DNA from: DAOTZU01 sp034433995
Lineage (GTDB): Bacteria > Chloroflexota > Anaerolineae > UBA1429
Reading direction: 5' to 3'
Assembly (NCBI GenBank): GCA_034433995.1
Contig: DAOTZU010000283.1
Span: forward strand, 1-5,233
DNA length: 5,233 nucleotides
A program made the translations under genes and the position numbers. Shown here piece by piece: positions 4,211-5,233 of the stretch. A model generated the notes under the pieces. The model was not told the origin of the DNA. It was given only the letters and a program-made list of their open reading frames with translations, and did no database searches. Positions within the stretch are counted from its first letter, which is position 1. Each line of letters starts with the position of its first letter.

Positions 4211-5233
4211 CTAGAGAGCGATAATGCTATAGATCATCCAGGCCGCCAGAAAGATGAACAGCACCGCCATGCCCAGCTTGACCGCCGCGCTGCGCTTGTT
4301 CATCCAGGCGATGAGTTGTTCCGATGTCGTGCCGTAATAAACCACCAGGAAGACACACACCAAGGGCGTGATGAACATGATGTTGTAAAGCAGCAACGCC
4401 AGGCTCGCCCGCACCCGTAGAGCGGGGATGCCCAAGACAAAGACGATGGTGGGCAGGTACACTTGGCCCGTGCAGGCCAGCTCCACCAAGGAGACGCCGA
4501 ACCCCAGGACGAAGGAGCTCAAGACGAAACGCCGCGCGCCGGTGCCTTCGCGGATCAGCGTCTTGGTCCAGCCGCGCATCTTTTCGGGCAGCTTGAGGCT
4601 CATATCCTCCAGGCGGCCCTCCTTGGCCTTGCGGTAATCGCCGATGCTACCCCAGGCCAGGGCCAGGCAGAGCAGGGCGGTGAGGCCATAAATCCACTTG
4701 CCGATGATATTCAGGAAGGGCAAGGAGGCCAAGAATTTGAGAAAACCGAACCCTACACCCAAGTAGGTGAGAAAAACGCCCAGGGCAAAGGCCGCGCCAG
4801 TGGCCAGCAACTCTCTCCCCGCCCGCTTGCGGAAGGAGAGATAGGAGATGAGAAAGATCATGGTGGCAAAGGCGCAGGGGTTGACGCCGTCCAACAGCCC
4901 CGCGCCGATGACCGTCAACAGGCCAAAGGAGCGAAAGCGCTCGACGATGGTCTGTTCCACCGTCTCCTTTGCGGCCTCCCAGCCGGCCCAAGGTTCGCCG
5001 GCCCCGCTGCTCAGATATGGCGCGATGAGGCTTTCGATGGCCCGCGCACGGATCTCCTCGCCCAGCAGGTAGCGCTCGCCCACGAAAAGGGCCGGCGCGG
5101 TGAGGTGCTTGTCGGCGGGGACTCTGGCGCGGTTGCACAGGTATTGGTTGAGGGCCATCTCCTCTTTGATGTTAAAGCGCTGCACCCGCACCTGGGGATA
5201 CTTGTTCTCAATGTATTCTAGATCGTGTTCCGC
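4211..5233 (-). CDS. Thioredoxin/glutaredoxin-like domain fused to a CcdA/DsbD-type membrane domain (5' end outside the window)
   Basis: The frame is open to the right edge, so the true start is outside; 340 residues are visible. The GTG at 5191 is not taken as the start, because the 14 codons before it (AEHDLEYIENKYPQ) continue a thioredoxin-like domain. That domain shows the cis-proline region TAPALFVGERYLLGEE at visible residues 45-60, but its active-site motif lies beyond the edge. A linker of about 35 residues leads to the membrane part, with several hydrophobic segments. The conserved cysteines of the CcdA/DsbD family are in GVNPCAFATM (visible residue 120) and ELACTGQVYLP (visible residue 254). 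The expected role is transfer of reducing power across the membrane, with the fused domain as donor or acceptor. It is the first visible gene of the operon; its promoter is not in the window. A second ccdA follows two genes later, so two such transporters are encoded together. Confidence 0.87.
   Translation of the reverse strand, partial: AEHDLEYIENKYPQVRVQRFNIKEEMALNQYLCNRARVPADKHLTAPALFVGERYLLGEEIRARAIESLIAPYLSSGAGEPWAGWEAAKETVEQTIVERFRSFGLLTVIGAGLLDGVNPCAFATMIFLISYLSFRKRAGRELLATGAAFALGVFLTYLGVGFGFLKFLASLPFLNIIGKWIYGLTALLCLALAWGSIGDYRKAKEGRLEDMSLKLPEKMRGWTKTLIREGTGARRFVLSSFVLGFGVSLVELACTGQVYLPTIVFVLGIPALRVRASLALLLYNIMFITPLVCVFLVVYYGTTSEQLIAWMNKRSAAVKLGMAVLFIFLAAWMIYSIIAL

Noticed and set aside
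1..5233. CRISPR array, tRNA, rRNA or insertion sequence
   Set aside because: I saw no regularly spaced repeats, no tRNA-like cloverleaf, no rRNA motifs and no transposase-like frame; nearly all of the window is occupied by the minus-strand genes.

Overview
All credible genes lie on the minus strand, so transcription runs from the right edge to the left. The DNA is GC-rich and most genes have clear Shine-Dalgarno sites. The TPT/PAT-rich lipoprotein linker and the thioredoxin/CcdA gene set resemble what is seen in Chloroflexota (Anaerolineae-like) genomes. That assignment is an impression, not a demonstrated fact.

Layout in transcription order: (1) a thioredoxin-like/CcdA fusion membrane protein cut by the right edge (4211-5233); (2) a membrane-anchored thioredoxin with a CIPC motif (3636-4199); (3) a stand-alone CcdA-type thiol-electron transporter (2957-3631); (4) a Tat/lipoprotein-type protein with a 5'-nucleotidase (UshA/SoxB-like) fold, interrupted by one in-frame TGA and best read as a selenoprotein (1861-2940); (5) a thioredoxin-coupled arsenate reductase, ArsC (1411-1839); (6) a two-cluster 4Fe-4S ferredoxin-like protein with an extra four-Cys tail (817-1398); (7) and (8) two small paralogous proteins of unknown function, each followed at the same distance by the same short hairpin (552-815 and 232-486). 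A terminator-like hairpin with a T-run (153-173) probably closes the operon. It is followed by a candidate promoter and the first 30 codons of a hydantoinase/oxoprolinase-family gene (1-91).

The most important observation is the TGA at 2649-2647. The frame is open on both sides of it. The upstream part supplies the signal peptide and the first conserved block of the 5'-nucleotidase fold, and the downstream part continues the same domain without a frame change. From memory, a lipoprotein subgroup of this family carries Glu-Pro-Cys-Gly-Cys before a Gly-Gly-x-Ala-Arg-Arg block; here the last Cys of that motif is replaced by TGA, giving Cys-Gly-Sec. A perfect 8-bp hairpin with a GGC loop begins 17 nt after the TGA, which fits a bacterial SECIS. 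TGA is an ordinary stop in three neighbouring genes, so this is not a genome-wide reassignment. The protein has also lost nearly all the metal ligands of the phosphoesterase family, suggesting a hydrolase fold turned into an extracytoplasmic redox protein.

Taken together, the operon looks like a thiol-reducing relay. Two CcdA-type transporters and a membrane thioredoxin would carry electrons outward to the Cys-Gly-Sec lipoprotein. ArsC and the ferredoxin would work on the cytoplasmic side. The link between the two sides, and the jobs of the small paralogues, are inference.
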